A stretch of DNA of 60,194 nucleotides from Pseudoalteromonas sp. 0303 (GCF_013349995.1 NZ_JABVXF010000027.1:1-60194); one strand, 5' to 3'; counted from the first letter of the stretch, positions 44,604-54,457 are shown. Notes: a model not told the origin generated them from the sequence alone. A program made the numbers and translations.

Positions 44604-45662
44604 GTGGCTAAGGTTAAGAAAAATACACCGTTTTCAATTTTGGGCGATACGGTGGGTGTTGGCGAACGTAAAACATTTGCAATTGAAGCTGCCAAGCTTT
44701 ACACCCACTCGCCGTTAAATATTCCAATTGAAGTCGTCAATGGTGTGCAGCAAGGACCCGTATTAATGGTGTGTGCTGCAATTCACGGTGATGAGCTCAA
44801 TGGTGTTGAGGTTGTTAGGCAGTTGCTTGCTAAAATCGATCCTGAGCAATTGCGCGGTACTATTATTGCGGTACCGATTGTGAATGTGTTTGGTTTTATT
44901 CATAAGTCACGCTACTTACCTGACCGCCGTGACATGAACCGCAGTTTTCCGGGCTCAACGCGTGGCTCGCTAGCTGGGCGAATGGCGAATGCGTTTTTTA
45001 CTCAAGTGGCGATGCATTGTACGCATATTATTGATTTACATACAGGGGCAATTCACCGAACTAACTTGCCGCAAATTCGCGCTAATTTGAGCGACCCTGC
45101 AACAGCAGCCATGGCAAAAGCGTTTGGCACTCCTGCGGTGATTGATGCGTCACTTCGCAATGGTTCATTACGCAGTGAAGCGGCAAATTTAGGAATACCC
45201 GTTATTACCTACGAAGCCGGCGAAGCGCTGCGCTTTGATCCAATTGCCATTGCAGCAGGTGTGCAAGGTGTTGACTATGTGATGCGCCATTTAAAAATGG
45301 TGCGCGGCAAACGTGCTAAAAAGCTACCAGAGCCGATTATTGCAAGCTCGACCAGTTGGATACGTGCCGAAGTTGACGGTATTGTTCGTGCACAAGTATC
45401 ACTGGGTGAGCGAGTAATGAAAGGGCAGGTTCTAGCTTATATAAGCAGCCCACTTGGTGATGCTGAACTTGAACTACTCGCGCCGCGAAGTGGTATTGTC
45501 ATTGGTCAGCAAACTATGCCGCTGGTAAACGAGGGGGATGCTGTATTCCATCTTGCTTACTTTGCTCACGCAAATAGCCTAGTTGAACAACAGCTCGAAA
45601 ACTTTATTGATGAAATAAGTGATATTGAAGACGAGTTAAAAACCGCAGATTTAAATAACTAA
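44604..45662 (+). CDS. M14-type succinylglutamate desuccinylase/aspartoacylase family protein
   Basis: 352 residues. Zinc-binding residues are in AAIHGDELNG (near 60) and IDLHTGAIHR (near 153), and GEALRFD (near 207) follows. The last 90 residues form a biotinyl-like barrel (ELLAPRSGIV with repeated GxV-type turns). It removes an acyl or amino acid residue from an amide. In this operon it may trim glutamate tails made by RimK, but that is an inference from neighbours. Confidence 0.82.
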   Translation: MAKVKKNTPFSILGDTVGVGERKTFAIEAAKLYTHSPLNIPIEVVNGVQQGPVLMVCAAIHGDELNGVEVVRQLLAKIDPEQLRGTIIAVPIVNVFGFIHKSRYLPDRRDMNRSFPGSTRGSLAGRMANAFFTQVAMHCTHIIDLHTGAIHRTNLPQIRANLSDPATAAMAKAFGTPAVIDASLRNGSLRSEAANLGIPVITYEAGEALRFDPIAIAAGVQGVDYVMRHLKMVRGKRAKKLPEPIIASSTSWIRAEVDGIVRAQVSLGERVMKGQVLAYISSPLGDAELELLAPRSGIVIGQQTMPLVNEGDAVFHLAYFAHANSLVEQQLENFIDEISDIEDELKTADLNN

Positions 45663-45684
45663 TACCCTATTCTGTAATTCAAAA

Positions 45685-45710
45685 AGCCAAACTGCCTGTT
45701 TGGCTTTTTT
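45685..45710 (+). terminator. intrinsic terminator after the rimK cluster
   Basis: AGCCAAAC / GTTTGGCT with a 5-nt loop is followed by TTTTT. Confidence 0.9.
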
Positions 45711-45811
45711 GTACCCACCAGTCCTGACCTATTACTTGACCTTAGAGCAAGTACAAGGTTTATAGTTTTTTTACTTACTTAATTTTCGTAAGAATGACTA
45801 AAGGATCAAAG

Positions 45812-45979
45812 ATGAAAATATTGCTATTTTATACAGGCTTATTCACGCTTGCTATTTCACTTACGCACGGCTTTTTTACTGAGCAAAGTGTTGTTCACAT
45901 TGTGTTATTTCACCCTTTAGTCATTCTATTTAGTTTTATATTAATCGCCTATGGAAGCAGAAAAAGATCACCTTTTTAG
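45812..45979 (+). CDS. Small membrane protein
   Basis: 55 residues from the ATG at 45812, which has AAAGGA upstream; an in-frame ATG at 45794 is less well placed. It has two hydrophobic stretches (about 4-20 and 25-47) and a basic C terminus. No family is recognised. It may be a real small membrane protein, but coding is not proved. Confidence 0.5.
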   Translation: MKILLFYTGLFTLAISLTHGFFTEQSVVHIVLFHPLVILFSFILIAYGSRKRSPF

Positions 45980-46004
45980 CAAGTATCTCGTTAACTTTAA
46001 GCCG

Positions 46005-46565
46005 TTACTTTTTTGGGCCTAAAATACGTTTTATGGTTGGCGCTTTAGTCGCTGTTGGTGGGTTCTTTAACACCATCACAGGGCGGGTAACAAATATGTT
46101 GTTTGGGTAAATCACTTTGTGACCATCAACATGCTCAAGTACAACATTCATTAAGCCCATTTCGATAATGCGGCCTTCTAAGAAGTTTGCACCGTCAATT
46201 ACTCTTACCCAAAAGCCAACGCGGCAATCGTTTTGAATAAACATCAACAAGAAGGCTGTTAGGTTACTTAGTAAAGACCAGGCGGCAAAAAGCGCGACAC
46301 CTAACATGGCAAAAATTGATGAGCCAAGTACTAATAAGCCGCGTAGCTCTATGCCCCAAAAAACCAACACTAAACACAGCATGACAATGGCAAGAATAAT
46401 ATTCAGCAACAACTCCGCACGGTATTCGCGATGCGGATCAGCCTTGCCTTTAATTGCTTTTAACAGCAGATTTTTGGTGGTTTTACGCAGTAATGGATAG
46501 AGCAAAACCGCGATAACAGTCACGATTAAATGATATTGCTCGTTAAAGAATTCGACGAAGTTCAA
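46005..46565 (-). CDS. Small MscS-family mechanosensitive channel domain protein
   Basis: 186 residues with three hydrophobic segments and the MscS pore-lining and beta-domain pattern (LGVALFAAWSLLSNLTAFLL, then GRIIEMGLMNVVLEHVDG). It lacks the extended C-terminal cage of E. coli MscS, so it is a short member. It would release solutes on hypo-osmotic shock. It follows an outer-membrane protein gene on the same strand with a 56-bp gap. Confidence 0.8.
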   Translation of the reverse strand: MNFVEFFNEQYHLIVTVIAVLLYPLLRKTTKNLLLKAIKGKADPHREYRAELLLNIILAIVMLCLVLVFWGIELRGLLVLGSSIFAMLGVALFAAWSLLSNLTAFLLMFIQNDCRVGFWVRVIDGANFLEGRIIEMGLMNVVLEHVDGHKVIYPNNIFVTRPVMVLKNPPTATKAPTIKRILGPKK

Positions 46566-46621
46566 AAGGGTTCCTAAGTTAATATTTTACGTTTTGATTT
46601 TAGCTTAACAATACCACTACT

Positions 46622-48337
46622 TTAAAAGGTATTTTTAACCGTTACTAGCCATTGCACTGAGTCAATATCGTCATCTTGTTTGTTAATTGGTGCGGCAATA
46701 TCTAGGTGGATAACCGTACCTGCATTGGCACGGCTTGGCGCTAAGCGTAGGCCCACACCCACATTTTGTAGCACGTTACCATTGGCACCATTATCTTTGT
46801 CGTTATACCAGGCTCTACCAATATCATAAAACGCGGCACCACCCACTTTAAACAATTGCAGTAAGTCATATTCCCAGTAGTAGCGTTTTTCTAGAGTCAC
46901 TAAAAAGCTGCGGTCGCCTACTTGGTAGTCAAGCGGGTAACCACGTAGGCCATTTTCACCACCAATAGTGAGTTGTTTATCAGCAGTGAGGTTTTCAGCA
47001 TATTGTAAGCGTACTTTGGCATACCAGCTTTGCCTTAGTGTGGTATTGAGATAATATTGTAGCTGCGTGCTAGCGAATAGGTTTTCAACATCATCGGTTT
47101 CTTCATTCCAGTAGCCATCAAGGTCTGCTTTAAAGCGCCATAACTGGTTATCTCCAGAGTAATGTGCTTTTGATAAAGATAACGAATAAATAGTACGGCT
47201 GGCATCGTCGCTAAAATCATCACTCGAATAACCGAGCAAGGCATGGATATTCCAACCGAGGTTTAAATCTTCAGTACGATAGATACTATCGAAGTTTCTA
47301 ACTTTAACGTAGTGATCTTCAAACCATTGGCCACTAACGTAAGGGTAACTCAGCGTTCTATCTTCAGCGATAGGAAAGCGCGTGAATGGTGTTTCTTTAA
47401 AGGTTTCTTCGCGGTTTTCGATGCCAAGCTTAATACGTTGAGTCCAACTATTACCAAGTTGTGATGAATGGCCAAAGTAAGCGCGGTTTAATAAGGTTTT
47501 TTGTTCAAACTCACTAACTACATCACCGCGATAGTAAAGTGACTCTCGGCGTTGATCAGAGTAACTTGTAACACCGTAGCTGTACGGCGTATCAATCGAG
47601 AAAAAAGGATAGCTTACATCGAGATAATGACGTTTACCGTCATCGTTATCTGAATACTCTAAACGGCCTTGATAACGGCTAGAGAATATATGCGGATCGT
47701 CATACACAAACAGGTAACCAGTACGATCAGCATCACGGGTACGACTAAACGACACTCGTTTACCCCAGCCTAAAAAGTTAGATTCTCGAAAGCCAATGCT
47801 TGATTCATTCTCACCACCACTGCGGCTAAAGCTTATTTCGGGCAGTAGGGTCCACAGATCGCGCGTAATTACTTTTACATGTACGTTGCCGTCACAATCG
47901 AGCTTTGCGTTGATACGCGCATCATATAAGTAGCCTTGTTTACGCAGTAATCGCTCTGACTCTAGCAGTTTACGTGGATTGTAAACATCACCTTCTTCGA
48001 ACAATAAAACGCTGTGTATTACCTCTGGCTCTGTAGTCATGTGAGCGCGATTGGCAAAGCGGAATAAAAAGTTATTTTCTTCTTCAAGCTCAGTGTTAAA
48101 TACGTTCAGCTGTTCAAGTTCAATAGAAACTATTTTACGGTTATTAGCGGCATCGGGTAGTGGATTATCAGCATCGAGCTGGCGGCGTAAGTTATTATCT
48201 TGTGATTTAAGCGTACGTTGGTTTTGACAATAATTACTATCGTCAGTAAATAACTGCTCTGCATGAACATTGGCTGCTATGCAGACTGGTAATAGTGTTA
48301 TTAACCTAGCAACAAAGTACGACTGCTTAAATCCCAT
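46622..48337 (-). CDS. Omp85/BamA-TamA-like outer membrane protein
   Basis: 571 residues. Signal peptide (about 1-26), one or two POTRA-like regions (about 70-155), then a 16-strand-type barrel. The GLRGYPLDYQVGD motif near 490 corresponds to the conserved RGF/RGY of strand 6 loop in Omp85 proteins, and the C terminus ends in aromatic Phe for BAM recognition. It is shorter than BamA and may export or assemble a surface protein. There is no partner gene beside it apart from the MscS-like protein. Confidence 0.82.
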   Translation of the reverse strand: MGFKQSYFVARLITLLPVCIAANVHAEQLFTDDSNYCQNQRTLKSQDNNLRRQLDADNPLPDAANNRKIVSIELEQLNVFNTELEEENNFLFRFANRAHMTTEPEVIHSVLLFEEGDVYNPRKLLESERLLRKQGYLYDARINAKLDCDGNVHVKVITRDLWTLLPEISFSRSGGENESSIGFRESNFLGWGKRVSFSRTRDADRTGYLFVYDDPHIFSSRYQGRLEYSDNDDGKRHYLDVSYPFFSIDTPYSYGVTSYSDQRRESLYYRGDVVSEFEQKTLLNRAYFGHSSQLGNSWTQRIKLGIENREETFKETPFTRFPIAEDRTLSYPYVSGQWFEDHYVKVRNFDSIYRTEDLNLGWNIHALLGYSSDDFSDDASRTIYSLSLSKAHYSGDNQLWRFKADLDGYWNEETDDVENLFASTQLQYYLNTTLRQSWYAKVRLQYAENLTADKQLTIGGENGLRGYPLDYQVGDRSFLVTLEKRYYWEYDLLQLFKVGGAAFYDIGRAWYNDKDNGANGNVLQNVGVGLRLAPSRANAGTVIHLDIAAPINKQDDDIDSVQWLVTVKNTF

Positions 48338-48404
48338 TTACACCCTTAGTTGAGTATGTCCTATGCAACTACTACATACTAAGCGTGGGAAAATGTCTAG
48401 CTTA

Positions 48405-48704
48405 TTATTGTAATTGCGCGACTAAATACTGATGAAGTTGTGGCAATGCAGCACTGGCTTCTATGCCCTCAGCATTGATCCAAATACTTTCACTGTAATG
48501 TTCAAAGTTTAGATTAAAACTATGATCTGTAAAGTGAAAGCGTAATTGATGACGATCAGCACCGGCATCAAAGTCGGCAGTTGTTATGGCTGGAGCATGT
48601 AAGAAAAGGGTTGCCCAAAGCTCAAAGTCTTCATCGTGTGGAAGCTCACTCGACGTTACAAGAATGATCTCATGCTCGGCATCATAGGTTAGTTCAGTCA
48701 TAGC
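48405..48704 (-). CDS. DUF3630-like small protein
   Basis: 99 residues from the ATG at 48704, which has AGGA upstream and overlaps the recQ stop by a few bases. It is acidic and has no membrane segment. I recognise it tentatively as DUF3630, a family found next to recQ in Alteromonadales and Vibrionales. Function is unknown; translation is probably coupled to recQ. Confidence 0.6.
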   Translation of the reverse strand, partial: AMTELTYDAEHEIILVTSSELPHDEDFELWATLFLHAPAITTADFDAGADRHQLRFHFTDHSFNLNFEHYSESIWINAEGIEASAALPQLHQYLVAQLQ

Positions 48705-48708
48705 AGTC

Positions 48709-50532
48709 CTAATTGGTGGCAAGATAGTCGCGAATGGTATTTAAAAACGGTGCGCCGTACTTATTGAGTTTAGTGAAACCAACACCCGACACCTTCAAAA
48801 ACTCACTGTCGTTGGTTGGCATTAACTGCGCCATTTCAGCGAGGGTTTTATCATTGAATACCACATAAGGTGGAACATCATCGGCATCTGCCAACTCTTT
48901 ACGTAAAGCGCGTAATTTCGCAAATAGCTTTTTATCGTAATTAAACTGAGCGAGTTTATCTTGGTAAACGTGCTTAGCTTGTAAGCGAGGTTCAGCAAGT
49001 TGCAGTGCATATTCACTTTTAAGAACTGCACGGGCGGCTTCGGTTAAGCGTAATGACGAACCTTGGGTAATATCTTGGCTTAATAACCCTTGATGGATAA
49101 GCTGCCTTAAAATACTTAGCCAAAACTCTACACTGTGCTCTTTACCTATGCCATAGGTGCTTAGCTGGTGGTGATTGTTATCTCGAATGCGGCTAGTGTT
49201 TGCACCACGAAGTAACTCAACGATATAGCCAATACCAAAACGTTGCTCAGCACGATACACACACGACAAGGCTTGTTGCGCTACAAGTGTGCCATCAAAG
49301 CTAGTAGGTGGGTTTAAGCAAATATCACAGTTACCACAGGTTTCGCGTTTATATTCACTAAAATAATTGAGCAAGATTTGTCTGCGGCATGTTTGTGCTT
49401 CGGCGAAGCTTGCCATGGCATTGAAGCGCTGTTCTTCAACACGACGACGTTGCTCGTCTTCAATATCTTCAAAAAAGCGGCGTACGCGGCCTATATCAGC
49501 CGGATCAAAATACATAATCGCTTCTGCAGCCAGGCCATCTCGACCTGCACGACCAGTTTCTTGATAGTAAGCCTCGATGCTTTTTGGAATATCGTAATGA
49601 ACCACAAAACGTACGTTTGGTTTATTAATCCCCATGCCAAAGGCAACGGTCGCAACCACAATTTGAATATCATCACGGGCAAAGCCCGATTGCACAAATT
49701 GGCGTTGCTCGTTACTCATTCCCGCATGGTAGGCGGCGGCATTGAACCCGGCGTCTGCAAGTTTTTCGGCTACATCATCAACCCGTTTGCGGCTGGTGCA
49801 ATAAATAATGCCACTTTGATTTTGCTGCTCTTTTAAATATCGAAGCAGTTGCACCATAGGTTTGAATTTTTCTTCTATGGTGTAACGAATGTTCGGTCTA
49901 TCGAAGCTACCAGTGTGCACGTAAGGGTGGTTAAGCTGAAGCTGTTCAATAATATCGTAACGAGTTGCTTTATCTGCCGTAGCTGTAAGTGCCATCATGG
50001 GCACATGCATAAAGCGTTGCTTTAACTCGTTGAGCCGACAGTAATGCGGCCTAAAGTCATGACCCCAATGCGACACACAGTGAGCTTCATCAATTGCAAA
50101 AAGTGCGAGTTTTAGATGACTCAAGCGCTCTAAAAATTCGTGTTGCAGTACTTTTTCTGGTGCAACATATAACAGCTTAATTTGCCCATAGTGCAATTGC
50201 TGATAGACAGCTTGCTGCTCTTCAAAAGGCAGGCTGTTGTTGATGTAGGCCGCTTGCACGCCGAGTGCTCTTAGTTGGGCAACTTGGTCTTGCATCAAGG
50301 AAATAAGCGGCGAGATAACCACAGTCACACCATCAAGGATCAAAGCAGGTACTTGATAGCATAAAGATTTGCCTCCACCCGTTGGTAGGAGTACAAGCGA
50401 GTCTTGTCCGTCTAGCGCTGCGGCTATAATCGCTTCTTGGCCATCACGAAAGTCCTTGTAACCAAACACTTGTTTGAGTACGGCTTGTGGTGATCGAACG
50501 GGTGTGTTGGACATTGCGGTATTGGTATTCAT
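48709..50532 (-). CDS. recQ: ATP-dependent DNA helicase RecQ
   Basis: 607 residues. RecA-like domain 1 with Walker A LPTGGGKSLCYQVPA and DEAHCVSHWGHDFR, domain 2 with the QETGRAGRDG motif VI, the zinc-binding RQC region (CRRQIL, CGNCDICL) and a C-terminal HRDC domain. It unwinds DNA 3'-5' in recombination repair and fork restart. Intact and of normal length. Confidence 0.97.
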   Translation of the reverse strand: MNTNTAMSNTPVRSPQAVLKQVFGYKDFRDGQEAIIAAALDGQDSLVLLPTGGGKSLCYQVPALILDGVTVVISPLISLMQDQVAQLRALGVQAAYINNSLPFEEQQAVYQQLHYGQIKLLYVAPEKVLQHEFLERLSHLKLALFAIDEAHCVSHWGHDFRPHYCRLNELKQRFMHVPMMALTATADKATRYDIIEQLQLNHPYVHTGSFDRPNIRYTIEEKFKPMVQLLRYLKEQQNQSGIIYCTSRKRVDDVAEKLADAGFNAAAYHAGMSNEQRQFVQSGFARDDIQIVVATVAFGMGINKPNVRFVVHYDIPKSIEAYYQETGRAGRDGLAAEAIMYFDPADIGRVRRFFEDIEDEQRRRVEEQRFNAMASFAEAQTCRRQILLNYFSEYKRETCGNCDICLNPPTSFDGTLVAQQALSCVYRAEQRFGIGYIVELLRGANTSRIRDNNHHQLSTYGIGKEHSVEFWLSILRQLIHQGLLSQDITQGSSLRLTEAARAVLKSEYALQLAEPRLQAKHVYQDKLAQFNYDKKLFAKLRALRKELADADDVPPYVVFNDKTLAEMAQLMPTNDSEFLKVSGVGFTKLNKYGAPFLNTIRDYLATN

Positions 50533-50757
50533 CGCCGAGCATTTTAGTGGTTTTTTATGGCGATGTCTGTAGAAATATATCCAAACGACCTCAAGATGCA
50601 GAATTCAGCGTTTCACAGGTGCTTAATATCAAGGCGTTACTTTGCAATAATGACAGTCCCTTTTAAGAAGTAAATACATGGGTTTATTTAGCGTGTTTTG
50701 GTTGCGTCACTGCTAAGGGGGCGTAAAATAGCGTTTTTAAACTATAAAGCCAAACTT

Positions 50758-51681
50758 ATGCCTACCAACATTGAGCAGCGAAAAGGCGTTATTTTCGCTT
50801 GTTTAGCCTTTTTTATGTGGGGTCTTGCGCCCATTTACTTTAAGTTTCTACAGCAGATTTCTGCGTTTGAAATCTTAATGCACCGTGTTATTTGGTCGGT
50901 GTTATTTTTACTTCTTATTATTGCTGCTCGTCATCAATGGCAGCGTATTCGCGTTGTACTCGGACAACCTAAATTACTTTTGATGTTGGTAATAACAGCA
51001 AGTTTACTTGGCTTTAACTGGGGGTTATTTATTTGGGCTGTGAACAATAATCATATGCTCGATGCCAGTTTAGGTTATTACATCAACCCACTACTAAACG
51101 TGTTATTGGGTATGTTGTTTTTAGGTGAGCGACTGCGTAAATGGCAAGGCGTTGCGGTAGGTCTAGCGCTTTGTGGTGTGTTGCTACAGCTTGTGAGTTT
51201 TGGTTCATTCCCTGTTGTTGCTTTCTCATTAGCAGGATCGTTTGCTATTTATGGTCTACTACGTAAAAAGTTACCAATCGAATCATTGCCAGGGTTATTG
51301 CTCGAAGCACTTATTTTATTACCGGTTGCGCTAATTTACTGGTGGTTGATGACGCCATCAGCAAGCTCTGATTTAACTGCAAACGATTGGCACATTAACG
51401 TGTTACTCATTAGTGCTGGTGTGGTGACAACCTTACCGTTGTTATGTTTTACCGGTGCAGCAAAGCGCCTGCAATACAGTACGCTTGGCTTTTTTCAATA
51501 CATTGGCCCAAGCTTAATGTTTATGCTTGCGGTGGCTTTTTATGGTGAGGTATTTGATGCTGAGCGTGTGGTGACGTTTGCGTGTATTTGGAGCGCTTTG
51601 GCATTGTTCAGTTGGGATTCGTACCGCCAAAGTCGTAAGCAACGTAAGGCGCAATTAGAGGCGGTAACTAAGCCTGTGTAG
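50758..51681 (+). CDS. rarD: RarD-like EamA transporter
   Basis: 307 residues from the ATG at 50758; an earlier frame at 50698 adds a basic tail not found in the family. About ten transmembrane helices in two EamA units, beginning KGVIFACLAFFMWGLAPIYF, the RarD signature. The gene name comes from chloramphenicol sensitivity in E. coli, but the substrate is not established. It ends 2 bp from the convergent response regulator gene. Confidence 0.85.
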   Translation: MPTNIEQRKGVIFACLAFFMWGLAPIYFKFLQQISAFEILMHRVIWSVLFLLLIIAARHQWQRIRVVLGQPKLLLMLVITASLLGFNWGLFIWAVNNNHMLDASLGYYINPLLNVLLGMLFLGERLRKWQGVAVGLALCGVLLQLVSFGSFPVVAFSLAGSFAIYGLLRKKLPIESLPGLLLEALILLPVALIYWWLMTPSASSDLTANDWHINVLLISAGVVTTLPLLCFTGAAKRLQYSTLGFFQYIGPSLMFMLAVAFYGEVFDAERVVTFACIWSALALFSWDSYRQSRKQRKAQLEAVTKPV

Positions 51682-51683
51682 GC

Positions 51684-52919
51684 TTAGCTTACTAGTTTAT
51701 TGCGTCCAGTGTCTTTTGCTTGATAAAGCTTTAAATCGGCCTGTTTTATTAGTTCATCCAAACTATAAACAGGCCCATTATGAAAACCAATCGACAGTGT
51801 AAACTTGATATGGTCTTTACTGAACTCAGGACTGTGTTTTTCGACAAATAAGCGGAATTTTTCTAAACGTTGCAGAGATTCTTGCGGGTCTTGATCTGCA
51901 AAATAGACTGCAAACTCTTCACCACCAAAGCGGCCTACTAAGTTATCTTCAAAATACTTTGCCATACATTGCGATAGGCCCTTTAGTACGTCATCGCCGG
52001 CATCATGACCGTAGTTATCGTTAATTGACTTAAAGTGGTCAACATCAATCATGGCTAAAGAGACTGAGGTATCTGACACTTTTGCAGCTTTTAGATGGCT
52101 GTTTGCTTCACCAAAGAAATAGCGGCGATTAGGGAGTTTTGTGAGGTAATCAGTGTTTGCTTGTAAACGAATCGTTTTAATGTTTTCAAGCATGTCGACG
52201 TTCTGGCTGAGCCGACAATAAAACTCTTCATTGTTGAATGGCTTACGAAGGTAATCGTCTGCGCCAGATTTCAAAAAGCGCGTTGATAAATGCAGAGTAT
52301 CGAGTGCAGAAATGCCGATTATGGCCTTTTCATCGTTGGAGTATAAACGACGAATTTCAACACAGAGTTCATCCCCATTCATATTCGGCATTTCATTATC
52401 GGTAATGATCACCGATATTTTTGGGTTTTCAGCCAGTACTTTTAAAGCGTCGACACCATCAACCGCTTCGAGTGTTTGGTATTTATGACGGGTTAATAAG
52501 TTGCAAATATGGTGGCGCGTTGCCGCTGAATCATCGACTACTAATACTAATATTTGCTCATTACGAGGCAAGCGAGCCAGTTGTTTTTCTAGGTATTGAT
52601 AGGCTTGTTTATTTTCTTTGGTGATGTAATCAATGATGGGGTGTTTTTCAACGATATTACGTGTTGTTTCGTCAAGGTTGCCAGTCATTACAATGGTCGG
52701 GATATCGGCTTCGATGGTGCAAGGAACTGCTTCACCGTTTGGCGCATCAGGTAGAATAAAATCTACTACGGCACAAAAGTAACTGTGCTTGCTAATAAGC
52801 TCTTTTGCCTCAGCTAAGCTACCGGCTATGTCGGCTTCATAGCCAACTTTTTTCGCGATGTGCTTTTGCACCCGCGCAATGGTTGGCGTATCTTCAATTA
52901 TTAATATTCTTCGAGTCAC
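51684..52919 (-). CDS. Dual-receiver response regulator with diguanylate cyclase domain
   Basis: 411 residues. Receiver 1 (about 1-115, phospho-Asp in VVDFILPD), receiver 2 (about 122-240, Asp in IITDNEMPNMNG), then a GGDEF domain (about 250-408) with the active motif GGEEF. The upstream inhibitory site RxxD is not present (FEDN at that place), so c-di-GMP feedback is probably lost. It would make c-di-GMP after phosphorylation by a histidine kinase that is not in this window. The first receiver has fewer conserved acidic residues than usual. Confidence 0.9.
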   Translation of the reverse strand: MTRRILIIEDTPTIARVQKHIAKKVGYEADIAGSLAEAKELISKHSYFCAVVDFILPDAPNGEAVPCTIEADIPTIVMTGNLDETTRNIVEKHPIIDYITKENKQAYQYLEKQLARLPRNEQILVLVVDDSAATRHHICNLLTRHKYQTLEAVDGVDALKVLAENPKISVIITDNEMPNMNGDELCVEIRRLYSNDEKAIIGISALDTLHLSTRFLKSGADDYLRKPFNNEEFYCRLSQNVDMLENIKTIRLQANTDYLTKLPNRRYFFGEANSHLKAAKVSDTSVSLAMIDVDHFKSINDNYGHDAGDDVLKGLSQCMAKYFEDNLVGRFGGEEFAVYFADQDPQESLQRLEKFRLFVEKHSPEFSKDHIKFTLSIGFHNGPVYSLDELIKQADLKLYQAKDTGRNKLVS

Positions 52920-52997
52920 AGCTTGCCTTGTAATAACTTATTGGCGAAACAAAAGTTATTTCAAGTTTTAACCCTAAAAGGGTAAAAAAGCAAATTG

Positions 52998-53372
52998 TTA
53001 TAGGCTGTCTGACTCAGAATAATATTCAACACTTTGTGGTGTTGAGGTCGCAATGCGAGAGCGCCCAAATAATGTGTGAAACTTGGTTTTACAGGTTGTT
53101 TGCTTAAGGTATTTTATCCAAGCGCGCTCAATCGGATTGGTCGCTTCAAGATTACCGGTAACAACTTGTACAAATTGAGTTTGAAATTCATTTTGTGGTT
53201 CTAGGGTTTTGTTGTATAAACCCTTTAGAACAACACCATGCTGCTCGAGAATGTCGGCTTCTAGCAAAGTGAAGTGACCACTACGACCAAAACCGCGTGG
53301 GAAATTTTGATCATCATAGAATTGACGTTGGCTTGCAAATGCCTGACGAAGTGATGAAATGTCATTGCTCAT
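52998..53372 (-). CDS. maoP: MaoP (DUF413, YifE family)
   Basis: 124 residues with the family core FPRGFGRSGHFTLLEADILE near residue 25 and ERAWIKYL near 82. In E. coli MaoP with the nearby maoS site organises the Ori macrodomain of the chromosome. It is divergent from hdfR over a 90-bp region, as in E. coli where maoS lies between these genes. I could not confirm a maoS sequence by eye. Confidence 0.87.
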   Translation of the reverse strand: MSNDISSLRQAFASQRQFYDDQNFPRGFGRSGHFTLLEADILEQHGVVLKGLYNKTLEPQNEFQTQFVQVVTGNLEATNPIERAWIKYLKQTTCKTKFHTLFGRSRIATSTPQSVEYYSESDSL

Positions 53373-53462
53373 GGCTTTATCCTCATGCCCTAATTTCTTG
53401 CTGGAGTATGGATCAAGTTGTCGATTTTATTAAACAAATTATTTTTATCGTAAGGGTAAAAA

Positions 53463-54317
53463 ATGGATATCGATTTATTGAAGACTTTTGTTGAAGTGGT
53501 TCGTACACGCCATTTCGGTAAAGCAGCTGAAAATTTATATATTACACAGTCTGCGGTGAGTTTTCGGATCCGACAATTAGAGCAAGGTTTAGGCGTTAAC
53601 TTATTTATTCGTCAACGAAACAACATACAGTTAACGGCGCCGGGTGAGCGACTACTGCCACACGCACAAATGATCATTACGGGTATGCAGCGCGCAAAAG
53701 TTGATGTGGCACTTGCAGATAATATGCATAAGCAAATTAGCTTAGCGGGAACACCTAATATATGGGATGCATTTTTACAGTTTGGTATTACTAATATTGT
53801 TTCTGCTATGCCGGGTGTGTCGTTAGTTGCCGAAGTCAAAGCACAGCAAGAGAGTACTCGCTTATTATTGGAACGTACATTAGATTTGGCGGTGTTGTTC
53901 GATCCTCCTAAAGTAGATGAACTGGTTGTACAGCGAATTTGTGAGCTACCTATTATTCCTGTGAGCGCCTTTGAAACTGCAAATAGTGAAAACTTTTTCG
54001 ATAACCAATATGTTTATGTCGACTGGGGGACCACCTTTTCTTTATGGCATGCTCGTGAGTTTAACGGCCACGCTCCTCCTTATTTTAGAACCAGTACAGG
54101 TCGTATTGCGCTTGATTTAATTTTGAAATGCGGCGGTAGCGCGTTTATTCCTCAGTTATTAGTTGAAGAGCAGCTTAAATCTGGTGAGCTTTATCATGTT
54201 GAAGATGTTGCGCATACCTCGCGCGATGTGTTTGTTGCTTACCACAGAGATAACGAACAAACTCCTTTATTAGAGAAGTTAGTGACCTTATTAACTGAAC
54301 TACAAATAAAAGCTTAA
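53463..54317 (+). CDS. hdfR: LysR-type regulator HdfR
   Basis: 284 residues. The N-terminal winged HTH (TRHFGKAAENLYITQSAVSF, residues about 17-36) is typical of LysR and closely resembles HdfR, which represses the flagellar master operon flhDC in E. coli. The C-terminal part is a periplasmic-binding-like sensor domain. Divergence from maoP supports the name. Targets in this genome may differ because polar-flagellated marine bacteria lack flhDC. Confidence 0.85.
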   Translation: MDIDLLKTFVEVVRTRHFGKAAENLYITQSAVSFRIRQLEQGLGVNLFIRQRNNIQLTAPGERLLPHAQMIITGMQRAKVDVALADNMHKQISLAGTPNIWDAFLQFGITNIVSAMPGVSLVAEVKAQQESTRLLLERTLDLAVLFDPPKVDELVVQRICELPIIPVSAFETANSENFFDNQYVYVDWGTTFSLWHAREFNGHAPPYFRTSTGRIALDLILKCGGSAFIPQLLVEEQLKSGELYHVEDVAHTSRDVFVAYHRDNEQTPLLEKLVTLLTELQIKA

Positions 54318-54328
54318 AATTAATTTAA

Positions 54329-54426
54329 TTTAGCTTTCATAAAAATTTAATGCTTCAACAGCAGGTTACGCTTTTATTTCAAAAATAATTACATTTTATG
54401 AAGCTAAATTGACGCTTTTATTTCAA
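54329..54426. repeat. repeats upstream of the porin gene
   Basis: ACGCTTTTATTTCAA is repeated exactly at 54368-54382 and 54412-54426, 44 bp apart (about four helical turns). TTTAGCTTTCATAAAA (54329-54344) is nearly complementary to TTTTATGAAGCTAAA (54394-54408) apart from one extra base. These are candidate sites for OmpR-like or other regulators. Confidence 0.6.
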
Positions 54427-54457
54427 TTGTCATCTTTCTGTCATTTTTCGCTGTCAC
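54427..54457 (+). promoter_or_regulatory. Pho-box-like sequence upstream of porin
   Basis: TTGTCAT at 54427, CTGTCAT at 54438 (exactly 11 bp on) and CTGTCAC at 54451. The first two match the 7-4-7 layout of the PhoB consensus at nearly all positions. It lies 56-86 bp upstream of the porin start and suggests induction by phosphate starvation. Confidence 0.55.

Noticed and set aside
53373..53462. maoS site between maoP and hdfR
   Set aside because: Expected from E. coli synteny, but I cannot match a specific maoS sequence by eye and so did not annotate it.
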